Assembly: GCA_949987565.1 (NCBI GenBank)
Contig: OX465110.1
Span: 5,057,476-5,121,475 of the forward strand
Origin: Luidia sarsii
Lineage: Eukaryota > Echinodermata > Asteroidea > Paxillosida > Luidiidae
DNA length: 64,000 nt
Direction: 5' to 3'
A model generated the notes under the pieces. The model made no database searches. It was not told where the DNA came from and worked only from the letters and a program-made list of their open reading frames with translations. Below, piece by piece: positions 1 to 24,396 of this stretch; position 1 is the stretch's first letter, and every line of letters starts with the position of its first letter. A program made the translations under genes and the position numbers.

Positions 1-154
1 TTTGCCAAGTTTAACACCACCATTACGTAACACCAGTATTTGAATTGAAATTCAATTCATCGGGAATAGTTCTACATCATTTTAACACCAATTTTAATTA
101 CAAGGGAATAAAAAAAGATTGGTGTTAAAAATTTAACACCAGAGTTTTTGCAGT

Positions 155-490
155 GCAGGAATGAGTAAAATTAGCAAGGTGAGCGCAGGAATGAGCAAAA
201 TGAGCACAGGAATGAGTAAAATTAGCAAGGTGAGCGCAGGAATGAGCAAAATGAGCACAGGAATGAGCAAAATTAGCAAGATGAGCAAGATGAGTGCAGG
301 AATGAGCAAAATGAACGCAGGAATGAGCAAAAATGAGCACAGGAATGAGCAAAATGAGCGGAAATGAGTGCAGGAATGAGCAAAACGAGTAAAATGAGCG
401 CAGAAATGAGCGCAGAAATGAGTACAGAAATTAGCAAAATTAGCAGGAATGAGCGCTAAAATGAGCAGAAATTAGTGCAGGAATTAGCCT
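155..490. repeat. ATGAGC/GCAGGAATGAGCAAA tandem repeat
   Basis: Degenerate tandem array built on AATGAGCAAAATGAGC and GCAGGAATGAGTAAAATTAG units. The short ORFs across it on both strands (Met-Ser-Lys on plus, His-Ser-Cys on minus) are products of the repeat. Confidence 0.9.
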
Positions 491-767
491 AATTCAAAAC
501 TCTCCCTTTCGAACCAGAATCACTTTCCTAGGCTGAAATTTCTAGCGAACGTCCCTTACATAATATAGTTCTATTTGCGACGAATAAATATACCTTGGAA
601 ATTCCTCCTTTTTGAGTAAATTCCAAATAACCAGTTTCGTGAATTCCTCATTGAGTACCAAAAAAGTACCCCACAAGGAGAGGTTCCATTGTTCTGATTA
701 CCCACCCATTGTTCCGGTACCCCACAACCCACCTTATGTAAGCCCACACACACAAACCGCACGCTCC

Positions 768-1260
768 GCTGCACTTGCTCCTCCATTTGCCACACACACA
801 TACACACACACACACACACCCACACACACACCGCATGCTCCGCTGCACTTGCTCATCCACCGTTGCTCCTCCTGCTCCTCCGGCTCCTCCTGCTCCTCTG
901 CACCAAACGGCTCCTCCAATAGGGGCCTGGTCGCAACATTACATATACTACTGAGGCAGGGGATGATGAGGGTGAGGGAGAGAGGGAGGGAGAGGGAAAG
1001 GGAGAGAGTGAGGAAGAGGGAGAGTGTGAGGGAGAGCGTGAGGGAAAGGGAAAGGGAGAGAGCGAGGAATATTGTGAGGGAGAGCGAAAGGGAGCGGAAG
1101 CCGAGTGAGGATCTAGAAGAGGGAGAAGGAATAGGGCGAGGTGGAGAGGAAGAGGGTAAGGGAGTGCGAAAGAAGGAGAGAGAGGGAGAGTGAGAGACAG
1201 TGAGAGTGGTGGTAATAAAGAGAGAGGTGGAGAGAGGAGGAAGAGGGAGTCCGCTTCACC
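768..1260. repeat. (CA)n, CTCCTG and (GGGAGA)n low-complexity block
   Basis: A (CA)n tract at about 768-830, then CTCCTG units (862-905), then a 300-bp purine-rich GGGAGA/GAGAGG tract (957-1255). On the minus strand the last block is a polypyrimidine tract, lying in the UGT intron after exon 2. No UGT exon is visible in it. Confidence 0.85.
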
Positions 1261-1367
1261 CGGCCCCACATGAAATGAGAGGCAAACGGCTTGTCCTCAG
1301 ACAACGCAACCCAATCCTTTGGGGGAAAACAAAATACAAGCCAGCTGCTGCTGTCGTTCAAGTTTAC

Positions 1368-1587
1368 CGAGGATGTCGTTGATGGGCAGCCACTTGACGA
1401 GCCGGGTGTTGTTCCCCAGGCCGGTCGGGGGCGCCCCCTCGTACTTCCAGAGCACCCGCTGGGGCAGACGGGCCAGGGCGGACGCCAGACGGCTGCTCAT
1501 GTCGCCCTGCAACTCGTTGTAGTAGGAGCTGAGCGTGAAGACGACCACGCCGTGCTCGCCGGAGCCCTCCACGAAACTCGCCAAGTC
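1368..1587 (-). CDS. UGT-like exon 2
   Basis: Starts DLASFVEGSG after CGACTCAG and ends after NDIL plus one base, before GTAAAC. The sequence is open throughout and matches the UGT region just before the donor-sugar signature. Confidence 0.9.
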
Positions 1588-3086
1588 CTGAGTCGAGAAT
1601 CGGAAGCCACGGTCAATCATAACCGATGGTTAACGATACCGCTTATACATCGGTCAAGTTGAGTATAGACACGGGATATAAATGCAGAAGTGCCACTCCT
1701 AATGCGTACACTTGATGTACGTTGGGCACTCAAATCCTCCGTGACAGATGTTAAAAACAGTCAAGGACCTACACTTATTAATACCACATCATTGGTATTC
1801 CAAAGTACAATGTTTTCAGAGAGTGAATGTTATCTTGCGCACACCAGCTGGGGTGGATTTCACAAAGCCTTACGATGCATAGTAACTCAACATTTGATAC
1901 GACGGATAACCCATCGTAAGTGGTAATAGGCCGTATGGTTTCTATGCATCGCTCTTCGTCTTGCGATTGGTCGCAAGTTACGTGAGTGGTGGAATCGACT
2001 GCTCAGGGCTGTAGTCCGTGGCCCAGAAATCATGGCGTGCAGTTTGGCAGAGCCTATTATTATTATTTTTTTTTTTGGGGGGGGCTAGAAAGATAGAGTA
2101 CCGATAACATCGATGAATATAATATTCTGGGGGCTATTTTTTCCCCGAGAATTACTTACCTCGTCCAGTGGCTTGGGCGGGGAGGCGGTGATGCCGCCGA
2201 CCAGCACCACGTTGGGCGTGAGTGCGCGGGCGAAGTCGGCCACGAAGTCGGTGTTCATGAGCCAGAGCTCGGAGCGGCCAAGCGACTCGAAGGTAGCCAG
2301 CTCGGGCCGGATGGCGTGCTTGGCCTTGAGCCGGTCGAAGGGCCGCAGGAAGAATTGGTCGTAAAGGAAGGCGGTGGCGGCGTAAGCCGCCACGTTCAGG
2401 CAGCGCTGGACCAGGCTCATGTCGTCCGCGTAGCGGGTCAGGGCGGACGGCAGGAAGGCGGGACTGCTGGGCAGGCCGGCCGGCCGGCCGTGCTCCATGG
2501 GCATGATGATGCCGTTGAGCACGTTGACGTAGGGCAGGCCCAATCGCTGGGCCACCAGCACGAAGCACGGGTACAGGACGTCGCCCACCACCAGGTCGAA
2601 GTCGGCCGCCCGCAGCCGCTCGGCCAGGCCGGCGTCCGACAGCGTCGCGTCGCACTCGCTGGCGAAGAAGGCGTTGACGCCCACGCTCATGACGGGCCCC
2701 GACTGCATCCACAGGCGGATCCAATGCCAGGTCGAGGCCTGGTGGCCTGCCATTGCGCTGGAGCCGAACTGCCTTAGGCCCTCGCGCACCGTCGACCGGC
2801 TGAACGTGGACGGGAAGACCTCGAAGCCGAACCGCTCGGCCAGGCTGCTGTTGGCCCGATGGCCGAAGGCGTCGCTGATCAGGAAGGTGACCGAGTGCCC
2901 CCGCTCCGTCAGCTCTTCGGCCAGGCGGGAGCCGACGTAGAAGTGGCTGCCCGGACCGCCCAGGCCCGAGACGAACAGGAGCTTCGCCGCTCGGGCCGGC
3001 GGCGGCCCGAACGCGACGCCCAGCCAGACCACGGCCACCGCCAGCCCCAGTAGGCCCCCGCGGGGCACCGTCGCCATCAGCATCAT
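1368..3086 (-). CDS. UDP-glucuronosyltransferase-like gene, first two coding exons (3' part beyond window)
   Basis: UGT enzymes transfer a sugar from a UDP-sugar to small lipophilic acceptors, normally on the lumenal side of the ER. Two exons are readable on the minus strand: exon 1 3086-2160 (309 codons, donor GTAAGT) and exon 2 1587-1368 (220 bp, acceptor CAG, donor GTAAAC). The phases join cleanly (0, then 1), giving 382 residues of an expected ~520. A hydrophobic signal peptide covers about residues 8-33. The catalytic His is H48 in GSHFY and its partner Asp is D169 in GDVLYPC. Exon 2 starts the UDP-sugar-binding half with FVEGSGEHGVVVF and LPQRVLWKYEG, and ends at WLPINDILG, the start of the UGT signature. 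Two changes stand out: WLPI where the family usually has WLPQ, and TLSS where it usually has SLGS. The later exons (donor-binding core, membrane anchor) are not found between 1 and 1367, so the gene runs off the left edge. UGT subfamily and substrate cannot be assigned. Confidence 0.9.
1850..1992. mobile_element. Palindromic MITE, 'CATCGTAAGTT' family, copy 1
   Basis: Near-palindrome running from GGTGGATTTCACAAAGCC to GTGGAATCGAC, with internal arms on CCATCGTAAG/CTTACGATGG. Further copies are at about 38620-38765, 40519-40648, 43008-43165 and (degenerate) 52092-52195. It sits in the UGT intron between exons 1 and 2. Confidence 0.7.
2160..3086 (-). CDS. UGT-like exon 1 (signal peptide and acceptor-binding half)
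   Basis: The start is the first of two adjacent ATGs (3084-3086). It is chosen because it opens directly into a signal peptide ending in ARA-A. The exon ends in KPLDE before GTAAGT, in phase 0. The exon is strikingly GC-rich against AT-rich flanks. The whole acceptor-binding domain sits in one large first exon, as is usual in animal UGT genes. Confidence 0.92.
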
Positions 3087-5640
3087 TCCGAGACACGCTC
3101 AGCCTCACGGAATACAAACAAAATAATCTCAGAAACAGAGCAGCCTGAAAAACAGAACTCCTCCACCGCAGACAAACCGGACCGAACGGATGATACGCCT
3201 TAAATATCATCGTAAAAAAAAAAAAAATCCCACCAAAAACCAGTTCCCTGAGTGTGCTGGCGCACCACGTGACCGATTCTTGCAGATTCTTGCGGGTAGG
3301 GCCGATATTTACACTGTCCGCTCGTCTGTGACGAACCAGACACGACGGCTGTTACCTTTCCGGGTACTTTGGAAATCGACCCCTTTTCGTGAAAACGCTT
3401 CTAGTAATGACACCATTATTTCGATAGCTCGTGCAGAACTCTAAAAGTTGGTTTCATAGATACAGATAATCATTAGCAATTATTTAGTTCGTCCGTAACA
3501 GTTTTGTAAGGGATGACACGAAACACACGACCCGAGTACAAGACGCAAAACTGACCCTTTTTTTCCATCAGAAGTCGCTGTGATCGGCAATGCTTGTATT
3601 TCTAGAAATCCAGTAGCCGGATCTTACTGAAAACGGGGTCGTTGTACTAACGCTACCCCCCCCCCCTCCGCCCCTGGTATCATCTTTGAGGAAAACCGGC
3701 TTGACTTTTCTCCGGGTCATTTTAAATGTTCATCTTCTAATGTTCTGAAGAACTTACTGCGCATCGAGGCGAGCGATGGCCAATTCCACATCAAAAGTCA
3801 GGAGAGCCTGACAGTTCGATCCTAGCAGGACCTTTCAAGTGGAACGGCTTGCCAGGCAGCAATATATAGGGTCAACCTTTTTTATTTGCCTCGGCGCAAA
3901 TATCACGGATCTGCAACGCTTTTTGTTGCAGCTCGGGGTTATTGCTTCCCGCTTTTATGATCTTAACCACATTCTATATCATCGGTATATAACCGCATGT
4001 TCGATCCTTCCAGATCATGCACCGTGTCTCTTGCCATTCTGTAGACAGCTTCCAACTCCCTCTATCAGGAGCTTTTGCCTGCTTCGTTTTCTGACCAAGC
4101 TCCCACCAAAGCATAACCACCATAACCCACATCTGAAACTATTCTGTAAATTTTCATGCTACTTCGCTGCGCTCATACGCCTGAAAAACAGTTTGGTTGT
4201 ATACGTCAGCACACAAAAAAACAAAGCAATTGTTTTTTCAAGTTGTTTGATATTCTTGAGAAATAATAATAGGCCTATTTTATTCAGACAGCATGGGACG
4301 TTAGGTTACATGCACGATGATACATAAACGCATACATACAACGTATTACCATAATATCATTATAGCCACAGTGGCAACTGCCCAGCCATGGCCCTCTCGG
4401 CCCTTCAAGCATTCTGCCTGGTACCATCTAAAAGTAAACTAAAAAAAAACATTAAAAAAAACATAGGCAGTTTGTTACATTAAACAACATATCACAATTA
4501 ATGAGGGAAAAATAATGCTTATAGCAACATTGGCATCACCTTTGATTTCTGCAATCTTGTTGTGCCTGAACAATAGGGCGAATTTCAATGAAACATAACA
4601 AGCTGTTCTGAGTTTAAAAAGTGAACAACCATCTACGGCAAATTTATCCAAAATTTTGTTTACCGCCCGTCACTCCCCGATTCCCCGACCACAACTCTTT
4701 TTCCGATCACGTCCCACACATTTGCCTACTTTTTGAATTAAAATTGCCCAATTCCTTGCACATATTTTCAGCAACACGCAAAATGCTGTAATTACCAGAA
4801 AAAAAAGTTGTATCCAAGGCTGTAAGTTCCAAGTATAAATTCATTGATTGTTTCCAGTAACGCGGATCATGGCTTCATGCTTAACTTATGCTTGCCATAA
4901 CATGATACCTACAATGCACCTGCCTGTATACAAGTTTTATCATGTCACGAGCCGTATTTCATAGCGTTTAATTAATACCATGGAAAATGAACTACAGGGA
5001 GAGACCATGCTATTGCATACTGTAAATTGTTTTTCCACGCCTGTAAAGGCATGTATACACGCTGTGCATGGGCCATCACATACAGCGTGCATGCCTGTAC
5101 TGTTGAGTGTCATGGAAAACAATTAACGGCATACATGTAGCATGGTCCCGCTCCGTAGTTCAATTTCCGTTGTATTAAACGTTATGGAATAGGGTATGGG
5201 ACATGTGCGACATGAGACCGTGCTGTGCGGTAAATTATTTTCAACGAAGATAAAGCCATTAAAGCCATACACGCTTTGGAATGACAGCCCAATGGCAGCG
5301 TGCATGTTTTGAACTGAAGAAAACAAATATTTGTTTTGTCTGTAAACTTGTCCTTTCCATTATTAGGCCTATTTAATCATAATAATTGCCACAAACTTGT
5401 GGAATGAAATTATGTCCGAATACTGTGTCCGAAAACGGGACACACCGTAATCGGTGCACCATGCCGGTCACGGCACTCCCTCGAAACTGGTTGTAACTTG
5501 TACCATGCATAAACATAGTGTCTTTGGCCATTGAGCTATAAAAAAAGGGGGAGGGGCCGGGGTGGGGGGTTAGACGCGCTGTACCGTACTCAGATTCGAG
5601 GCAATATTGAATTGATTTATTTTGAACTAGTATTAGTATG
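3087..5640. other. AT-rich intergenic stretch, no supported gene
   Basis: Begins with the 5' flank of the UGT-like gene. It contains a fragment of the dispersed hairpin repeat near 3800-3838 and a C-tract at 3655-3667. One ORF at 3839-4327 has no recognisable domain or splice context and looks accidental. Imperfect repeats around GCATGTATACACG/GTGCATGCCTG lie at 5040-5120. Confidence 0.6.
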
Positions 5641-5775
5641 TCTTAAAATTTAGTGGGCCTGACGTTTCGATCCTAGCAGGTTGAGAAAGGTCCTGCTAGG
5701 ATCGAAACGTCAGGCCCACTAAATTTTAAGATTTACATTTTGGTAATTTTAGTCAGTAAGCAGTTTGCAACATTT
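5641..5775. repeat. Perfect 40-bp hairpin of the dispersed GACGTTTCGATCC repeat
   Basis: Arms 5641-5680 and 5692-5731 are exact reverse complements around an 11-nt loop. The repeat core is GCCTGACGTTTCGATCCTAG. A shared tail (TTACATTTTGGTAATTTTAG, then GCAGTTTGCAACATTTTTG) follows, as it does beside other copies in the window, so this is a dispersed family and not a local accident. Confidence 0.85.
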
Positions 5776-5947
5776 TTGTATATCACCTTTAGTATTAGTA
5801 TGGTGTACTCCTGTGCTTGAGTGTTAAACTTAAAGTCAGATCACTGCAGCAACATTAAACTGTTGAATTAATAACATTTCAAAAATACAGGTTTTTAAGG
5901 TGATAAACGATATTCTTAATGTCAGTAACAACTTTTGTGTTGTGCAG

Positions 5948-6058
5948 GGTTGTGACAATGACAAGGATATCGGATCAGCCTTGCTAAAGCTTCAGAGAGC
6001 GGTCTGCCTGCAAGGAAGAAGCGTTAAACAGCACGAAGATGCCATCACCTTACTGGAG
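5948..6058 (+). CDS. Candidate internal coding exon of an unidentified plus-strand gene
   Basis: A 111-bp open segment lies between a good acceptor (TTTTGTGTTGTGCAG) and a GTATGA donor, with phase 0 at both ends. It encodes 37 residues, GCDNDKDIGSALL through KQHEDAITLLE, with charged and leucine spacing typical of an alpha-helical segment. No protein family is recognised. No neighbouring exon was found on the plus strand, so it could be part of a gene with long introns or an orphaned exon of a decayed gene. Both splice sites and the codon content argue against chance, but a single exon is weak evidence. Confidence 0.45.
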
Positions 6059-6147
6059 GTATGAAGGATCATGTATGAATGAATCATTCGTATCGAATCA
6101 CATCTTATCCCAGAAAAGACAGTTGACTAGGAAGGCCCCACCTACAT

Positions 6148-6240
6148 GACATAGGGCTGGATAGCTCATGTGGTAGAGTGCTAGTATGTTAAACCACAGC
6201 TCTCAGGTTCAAATCAAAGTTCTGTCGATATTTCTTGGAA
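6148..6240 (+). mobile_element. tRNA-derived SINE head
   Basis: AGGGCTGGATAGCTCATGTG and GGTAGAGTGC form a tRNA-like D arm with a pol III A box, followed by a B-box-like CAGGTTCAAATC. The anticodon-arm region is degraded, so this is a SINE and not a working tRNA gene. Confidence 0.75.
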
Positions 6241-6370
6241 AAATTGGCAAAGAAAACTTTGACTGGACCGGGACTTGAACCCGAGACCTTTGGACTAACG
6301 TACCGGTGCTCTTCCATCTGAGCTATCCAGCCCATAAATGGTGGCCTCCCAAAATAGTCAACTCGTCTCA
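6241..6370 (-). mobile_element. tRNA-derived SINE, inverted relative to its neighbour
   Basis: On the minus strand it reads GGCTGGATAGCTCAGATGG, then GGTCTCGGGTTCAAGTCCC, an A box and B box in tRNA spacing. It lies head to head with the copy at 6148-6240. Confidence 0.8.
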
Positions 6371-6379
6371 ATAGTTCCC

Positions 6380-6665
6380 AGTCAGTTTTCCCTTGGTTTG
6401 TTTGACTTTAATTGAAAAAGCTGCATCCACTTTGTGTGATCTCCAAGCTGCCGTAGACAGGTTTACAACAATTACTTGTTTGCTGAATGAAAGAATGGCG
6501 GGTGCGATCCCTGGAGATTTACGGCAATTAATAGTTGAATTGCTTCTGACTGGCACCCCCATCCTAGCAAAGACTAGTTGACTATTTGGGAGGCCACCAT
6601 CTAAGGGCTGGATAGCTCAGATGGAGGAGCACTGGTACGTAGAGGTCTCGGGTTTAAGTCAAGTT
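6380..6665 (+). mobile_element. tRNA-related SINE with its upstream body
   Basis: The body runs from GCTGCATCCACTTTGTGTGA through GGTGCGATCCCTGGAG and GACTAGTTGACTATTTGGG into GGGCTGGATAGCTCAGATGG and GGTCTCGGGTTTAAGTC. The same body-plus-tRNA-like order occurs at 15598-15975 and 47840-48065, which defines the family. The tRNA-like part lies downstream of the body. Confidence 0.75.
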
Positions 6666-6669
6666 TGTT

Positions 6670-9600
6670 AAGATGTGGAAAGTCATGCACTGAGCAGTAA
6701 AGCAGTATCTACATACTTCGCAGATTTAATGTGTGAGCATTTGTAATGTGCTTTACATCGCATTTAGAAGATTGAACCTGAGAAAGAATTGAACTCATTA
6801 TAAGGATTGCAGTTAGAAAAAATTTCAGAGCGTAGGCCTACATTAAGAACTATACCTAGCTCTTGTAAGAACCGGTAATACATGTACAAGTAATTATACA
6901 AATGAATTAGTGTTAAAAGAAATTGAGATCTCGAAATGTATACTTAACAGGTCAGTTTCACTATGTTTCATAATTGAAGCTTTTGTGATATTTGTCTTTA
7001 ATTAAAGGTGTGATTTTAAACATGAATGGATTCAACATGTCATGAGTGTCCATGTACTTAAAGTGAGAAACAACCGCTGTGAATCAATATCAAACTTAAA
7101 GCTTAAAACCTTAATTTTGTTTTTGTTTTTTAATTGCACCTTGAATTCTAAATGCTTTGCACACTGCTTAGGAATACTTCCAATCTATATATACACATCC
7201 AACCTAAATGTGTTGCACAGTTTAAGCTAAACACGTTGAAGGTAAACATTACTCCGAATCTAAACACGTCTTTAACGCATTATGTGGAAAAATTGGGTAC
7301 AAGACTAGTGTTTAGTGATGTGTTGGGATTCTAAACACCATTTTTATAGTATCCTCCAGTAACCGGTTTTCGACGATATAAGGACTTTTCTTCAAACTGA
7401 ACAATGTGGACGAAAGTATTACACTAAAAGAGGTCTCAGTCACTTTCTCCACACCACAGACTATTAGAATAATCATAGAGTAGGTTGATCAAGCCTGTCA
7501 CTTCCGTAAGATTACCCGGTTTTGTTGACGTCCGCGGCGCACCGCGCAGTAAGCATCGTCACCTATTTTCGTCGGTGATGTTTAGTAAGGTGTCCCAGTG
7601 AAGCCAAACGCAAAATAAATTCTTAAAATAACTCAAAATGCTGTGTGGCACTGTAAAATTCTTCCCTGTATGTTTTTTGTGTGTTCATCTTTGGGTTTTT
7701 TTCGACACTGCTTCTAACACTTTCCTCAAATCATTCATAATTTATGCTAAAAACGTATTGGTCTGGTTGATGTCTTCTTTTGTGACGTTTAAAAAAACTC
7801 CACAATCCCGTCTTTCTCACTGCTTCTTCAGTTATTACCTTTCCCAATATCACTCCAGAGACACATGTTCTCCTTCTTGGTACTTTCTCTAGCTGCCCTT
7901 TTATTTTTTTCAATTTTTATAAAAGCCTATTGGGCCATGTTACTTTTTGTCTTTAGATAATAATTAAAAAAATATTTTAAAAAATTATATAAGCGAGACG
8001 CCCTGTAGGAGCCTCCATAGTTTTTACCCAGAACGGACTGCCTCAAGTTGCGTGATATATTTTTTTCTACGAATGTTGGGGTTTATTAAGGTACACTCAG
8101 ATTTTTTTTAGGACCAACAATAAAGAAAACTGGAGCTTCGAAGCAACTGCCAATTTTGTACCTAGGAAAACAGAGCAACTTTTTGAATCACACGAGTTTG
8201 GCATACTGGAAAAGCCTTAACTTTCCACATTTTCGGTGACGGACAAGAGCAGGAAACCAACTGTAAGATACATAGTCTGAGATCGTTATACGGAGTTGTT
8301 TTCATCGTGCGATGTGAGTTAGAAGACTAAGGGTCGAAAACGTGTACCGTCGAAAACGGGGGTTCCCACGATATACCTATGCAGTGATTGCGCATGTGCT
8401 GTATGCCTGTTAAGGCCGCCAGGCGTATTTTTTTCCGTAGGAGGGTTAGGGGCAAGTATCACAAATGGGGTGTCGTAATCTTCTTTAAAAACATTCGACG
8501 CTCCTTTTTATGATAATTCATGAAAATTGCCCCTAACCCTCCTACGAAAAATAATTATGCGACCGTCAGTGGCTAAAACGCTGCTTTATAGTTACCCTTG
8601 AACAATATACATTGAATATAAACTCTAAAAGACACAAATTGAATTCTGAATCCATTTACTTTTTTATTAAATCTTCATCAAATTCCCAATTAGAAATTAG
8701 TCACCAGCAGGTCGTGTGATTCGCTATTTAAATGGCGATAAACAGTCCCCATAGTAAATCTATTTTGATGGCGCTAAACATCATTCCTTGAATATTATAG
8801 TGTCAATATTATCAAGTGGCGTTTTACTTCCAACGTTTTCCTCCATTTTCAAACTTAAAACAAATATAATTTCAAATTATATACCGTCTTTATACATTAT
8901 AACGTGACATCACAGTTGCGAATTATCGTAATATTTAGTAGAACTGGGGATTGTCTGTATGAAACATAAGATATGTTTAGCTGAGCAACTTATGAAAACG
9001 CGTAAATGAAAGTATGGCTACTTCGCCAGGAGGAAATGAAAATGGAGCTAATTTGATACGCTGGTTTACTATAATGCGCCAGAAGAAAATAAAAGTGTTA
9101 ATAGATTGCGGCGGGCTTTCGCCTAGGCTAAAGCTAAATATTTACCAGTGCTGCAGCGATCACCGTGACTTACCTATTGGCTGTATACTATACTGCCAAA
9201 CGGATCTACCACGGTGACCGTGCAGCTGGATAGGTGGTGTGCTTGCTGGAGATAGTGGCTTAAAGGGGCTGCCTCGATGTGGAAAGCAAGGCGGACCAAT
9301 TGTGCAGCCACCTTTTCTTAAGCCCAGCCCCTGGTGTTACACAATAACATAACTAAAAAATAGTGCTTGCCGACTTGGCTCACACAAAAGTGAACAGCAC
9401 ACAAAAGAAAAGCACTCGAAGAGAAACCAGGACAAATAAAGGACTACTACATATGCAGAGCATGCATGTTGTCAACTCATACAATGTTCGCATGTGTGAC
9501 CCGGTACGGCACAATGAGAATTCTCGTCCAAATTTGAGTTTTTCGAAATTTTCCCACCCCACCGCTGCAAAGACAACCTCGTTGCCTTTTCAATGATATC

Positions 9601-9970
9601 AAAACTATATAATGTCCATACGTTGCCGAAACCCAAACTTACGACGCAAGAAATACGACGAGGCAACGCGCAGTCACGGAAACCACTTTTCGATGAAAAA
9701 CGGCTCTAAAGTTGGAGGTTATGCACACGGTGCACCGACAGTGATCGAAGCGTACGCGCAGGCACTCTTAAGAATTCCCAGATGATTCTCTTATACATAA
9801 ACTTTCCTGAAATGCTCCCAAAAAATTGATTATGACATTCGTTTTGACGATATACTTTCGATGCCGTTTACTCGAAAAGGACTTTTGGAGTAGATGCCTC
9901 GCTACGCCATCGACTTAGGACCTCACCTATTCGTTCTATTATACCAAAATGGCGAGTTGAATATAAGACT
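6670..9970. other. AT-rich intergenic stretch, no supported gene
   Basis: Only short chance ORFs. An inverted repeat on GTAGGAGGGTTAGGGGCAA (about 8440-8458 and its complement 8530-8548) and a shorter palindrome around GGGGCTG/CAGCCCC (9266-9332) are the only structures I see. Confidence 0.6.
8415..8575. mobile_element. Small foldback element with GTAGGAGGGTTAGGGGCAA arms
   Basis: Two arms of about 20 bp lie in inverted orientation around roughly 70 bp of AT-rich sequence, flanked by CCGTAGG/CCTACGA context. Probably a small MITE remnant. No target duplication is clear. Confidence 0.5.
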
Positions 9971-10227
9971 TGAATGTTTGCACGGTGGAAGCACAATGTG
10001 GAAAAGAGTGCAGGGAGACCATGTATAAGCAATCTCTGTCGAGGAATAAGTGTGGAACCGCTGCACTTTTCAGAGCCACACTCCTCTCCTCGAAAGAGAT
10101 GGCTTACAACAATGGTGTCACCGCGAGCCTTCCCAGTTGTGGGTTGCGTTCCGATGTCGAGTGGGTTGTCTCCTCGCGGTCTACCACCATTTCCAATGAG
10201 AGGGGGGGACAGAAAGAAACCTGGCTA

Positions 10228-23560
<13,333 letters not shown>

Positions 23561-24396
23561 CGGCCCGGCACGTCCGCTTCAGCTATATTGATAACGCAAG
23601 CGTCGAATCCCGAGTACCTCCCGCCTGGCCTTAATAATTATTATAGCCTGGGCGCTGATATCCGATTGTGCGTCGTACACCAAAGCCGTTCAGCCGCACA
23701 CTGTACGACCACTGACCTGGTTCACCCGCCGCCCCCTACTCCTGCAACAAGTTATTTAATACCGCAGCAGACACGCCGGATCGAGCTGGATCGGGCTTCC
23801 CAAACAGCAGGACAATAAAAGGGGCGAAGGGCCGAGGTACCCTGTTAATCTGGATCCCCCTTTTTTATCTGCATGCGGCAATCAGTACTCCCCCGATAAC
23901 GGAAAGCATGATGGTGGATATTGGAACTGCATTTTGAACTCGACTCCTAGACGAGGTCACCGCTGTGGAACAAAAATGCACAGAAAGGAAAAAGCCTTCT
24001 CTGTATGTACGTGTAGACAGGATTGCAAACCACACGGCGAAGCAATGCCAGTCGCTATTTTCGACTCGTATTCTACTCTTCTCTACTTTACGGCACGAAA
24101 CACTAGAGAAGTTGGGGTTGGTAGAGTGAAGGCTTTGAATCGTGACTTTCTGTGAACTGTATGGAATTCACCCGTGGAAAAAAGACCTACGACAAAAGTA
24201 CAATCATTATTATTGTGTTCACTAACAAAGTGGGCAGTAGTGCATGAGACTGATCCGAGGACACTCCTGTGTGCGACTCGATCGTTCATCGAGCTCCCCT
24301 TTCAGGTTGAAGCCAGAGTTATATATAAAAACAGCGCACTAACCCAATGCGGTTTATCATAAAGTGTGGGCTCACAACTGTTATTCAATAAGGAGC
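23561..24396. other. Upstream flank of the PIPOX-like gene
   Basis: Should contain the promoter and 5' UTR of the minus-strand gene. No TATA box or other element can be assigned with confidence. No ORF here is convincing. Confidence 0.4.

Noticed and set aside
2152..3210. 352-residue Arg/Gly/Pro-rich minus-strand ORF overlapping UGT exon 1
   Set aside because: Out-of-frame shadow of the GC-rich UGT exon.
3839..4327. 162-residue plus-strand ORF
   Set aside because: AT-rich, no domain or signal, no splice context; it begins beside a repeat fragment. Probably chance.
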